Virus record (IMG/VR): IMGVR_UViG_3300013004_000030
Span: 57,834 to 121,833 of that record
Length of the DNA: 64,000 nucleotides
Origin: a virus
Strand: one strand, 5' to 3'
Shown: positions 62,875-64,000 of the stretch, piece after piece
Position numbering within the stretch: the stretch's first letter is position 1
Layout of the letters: each line of letters starts with the position of its first letter
The notes under the pieces: model-generated
Database searches by the model: none
Told to the model about the DNA's origin: nothing
What the model saw: the letters and a program-made list of their open reading frames with translations, nothing else
Translations under genes and position numbers: made by a program

Positions 62875-63114
62875 ATGCCAGACGAACCAATATTCAGCTC
62901 CCTCACAGGGAAATTCGACCCCAATAACCCATGCGCCAACTGCTCCGGATACTGCGATGTACCATCCGGAGCCGATACCCAGAGCAACGCCACATTCCAA
63001 TGTAACGACAACGCCGCATTCCCAGAACTCTTCGGCTACACCACAGGTTCCTGCCTAGGAGTATGGTACTCAAACGAAGAAGGATTCTGGAAATACGCCA
63101 ACTGCTTCAACTAA
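62875..63114 (+). CDS. Six-cysteine small protein, PIFSSLTGKF family
   Basis: In this 79-residue protein, DEPIFSSLTGKFDPNNPC at the N-terminus, six cysteines, no signal peptide. GGAGG precedes the ATG with a 7-base spacer. Confidence 0.77.
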   Translation: MPDEPIFSSLTGKFDPNNPCANCSGYCDVPSGADTQSNATFQCNDNAAFPELFGYTTGSCLGVWYSNEEGFWKYANCFN

Positions 63115-63204
63115 ACCTGACGGTTCCGGCAATCTTTGTTCTACCCCCACTTTTTACCTCCCTTTAGATAAAACTAAATCTAGATAAAAACAAAGGAGAA
63201 CAAC

Positions 63205-63465
63205 ATGAGCGAACCAATCTACAGCGTCCTTTCATCCAAACCAGACCCTTCAGCCTGCGGATACCAAAAGTGGGAATGCAAATCCCTCGCCGCACTAGGA
63301 TACGGAGATAGCGGATACGTAGCATTCCAAGTGGAAACAAATACAAGCGGATGCTCCTCGTGCCCCAACGGTTACTTCCTGGCAGACGAACCAGGAGTAA
63401 CATGCGACTACGAAACCGGACCAGAAGGCACAGTCAACTACGCAAATTACTATTGCAATGAATAA
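63205..63465 (+). CDS. Six-cysteine small protein, PIYSVLSSKP family
   Basis: In this 86-residue protein, SEPIYSVLSSKPDPSAC at the N-terminus, six cysteines. AAGGAG precedes the ATG, and two tandem AGATAAAA boxes (63166-63188) may be late promoters. Confidence 0.77.
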   Translation: MSEPIYSVLSSKPDPSACGYQKWECKSLAALGYGDSGYVAFQVETNTSGCSSCPNGYFLADEPGVTCDYETGPEGTVNYANYYCNE

Positions 63466-63503
63466 TCAAATACATTGATTGCAATATGCCTGCGGATCAG
63501 GCA

Positions 63504-63752
63504 TCACTCACCAGGACAATATCTCGCATCACATGTCGAAGGACCAAACACGCCCTGGCACTCCTCACTACTGGAAAATCCATAATACTGCCAGCCAAAA
63601 AGCTGAATGCATGTTCCTACTGTCCCACCAGGCGTATTGCTACAACACTTATACCCATCCGGGCACCCACACCCAGTCGGACACTCAGCAGTGTTTGTCA
63701 CACAAGGCTTGCCTGTCAAAACACTAAAAATCGGATCGTTGTTGCTAGTCAT
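63504..63752 (-). CDS. Ten-cysteine small protein, PIFSVLTGKP family
   Basis: In this 82-residue protein, NDPIFSVLTGKPC at the N-terminus, then CPTGCGCPDGYKCCSN and more, ten cysteines in all, as in EGF/knottin-like folds. It is the only complete family member on the minus strand. No clear ribosome binding site. Confidence 0.75.
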   Translation of the reverse strand: MTSNNDPIFSVLTGKPCVTNTAECPTGCGCPDGYKCCSNTPGGTVGTCIQLFGWQYYGFSSSEECQGVFGPSTCDARYCPGE

Positions 63753-63849
63753 AAAGTTGAATCCCCTATCGATTTAAATCCTACCTATATTTCAGCCAAC
63801 TATCAAATTACTTACATCCAAAACTCAGCAGGATTTTCCAGCAGACAAA

Positions 63850-63884
63850 TAAAAAAGGCCGGGAGATAATTAAACCCCCCAGCC
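63850..63884 (-). terminator. Rho-independent terminator
   Basis: GGCTGGGGG-loop-CTCCCGGCC followed by T6 on the minus strand, downstream of the partial gene ending at 63916. Confidence 0.75.
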
Positions 63885-63915
63885 AGTAAAAGTCGATTAT
63901 TCGACAAAAGCCCCA

Positions 63916-64000
63916 TCAAGGACAAACAGCATTCATAGTGCATGTGCGATCCAAATGACTATGATTCGTACATTCACTGCAAACATTTTCGGGCTGGCCA
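63916..64000 (-). CDS. Cysteine-rich protein, partial, runs off the right edge
   Basis: The open frame from base 64000 ends NVCSECTNHSHLDRTCTMN, then AVCP and a stop. The Cys pattern suggests another member of the cysteine-rich family, C-terminal part only. Terminator at 63850. Confidence 0.55.
   Translation of the reverse strand, partial: GQPENVCSECTNHSHLDRTCTMNAVCP

Overview
The window looks like an accessory arm of a large tailed bacteriophage (Caudoviricetes), probably a metagenomic or environmental one. About 115 mostly very small genes are packed head to tail, and about 100 of them lie on the minus strand. There is a tRNA cluster with two group I introns, HNH endonucleases, tail-fibre-type proteins and typical phage hypothetical families. 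T4-type late promoter boxes (TATAAATA or GATAAATA) precede plus-strand genes. No terminase, capsid or replication core genes are present. The host is unknown. Three proteins (53.3, 53.5 and 58.0 kb) remind me of Planctomycetota families, but that is only an impression.

Left part (1-10.6 kb, mixed strands): a large unfinished phage protein, a possible WcbI-like protein, two glycosyltransferase-like proteins, a GC-rich rmlA that appears pasted into a DUF3008-type gene, two conserved small phage proteins, a putative PD-(D/E)XK nuclease and a C5 cytosine methyltransferase each preceded by the same 57-bp direct repeat, a GNAT-like protein and a LamG tail-fibre protein.

Centre (10.9-33 kb, nearly all minus): dozens of short genes, many with their own copy of a distinctive two-box element, TTGAWWW-N10-GAYRGTT. 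I take it to be a phage-specific promoter; about 58 copies were counted by eye. Many upstream genes end on a TGA inside the element, and some genes start 7-8 nt after it with no ribosome binding site. Recognisable products include DUF932, DUF2958, DUF3085, DUF4313, WGR, a WGR-DNA ligase fusion, a (p)ppGpp hydrolase-like HD protein, a putative 2OG-Fe(II) oxygenase and a PcfJ-like protein. This set is familiar from conjugative plasmids and large phages.

Right part (33-61 kb): a candidate structured small RNA with tandem matching hairpins, nine tRNA genes overall in the window (Glu, a CAT tRNA and Lys(TTT), the last two with group I introns, two Arg, Thr and three with Leu anticodons), a TilS-like lysidine synthetase, two HNH proteins, a MoxR ATPase-VWA pair behind three tandem copies of the promoter, and two expanded paralogous families. 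One has YA-x-x-V-x-GRLPE-type repeats; the other has a C-terminal LVPRxxAEKxLVLGGLP signature.

The right end (59.4-64 kb) carries a family of at least five small cysteine-rich proteins sharing an N-terminal PIYSxLTGKP-like motif. The family looks undescribed. All family names were recognised by eye without database searches, and ORFs shorter than 60 codons were read directly from the sequence.
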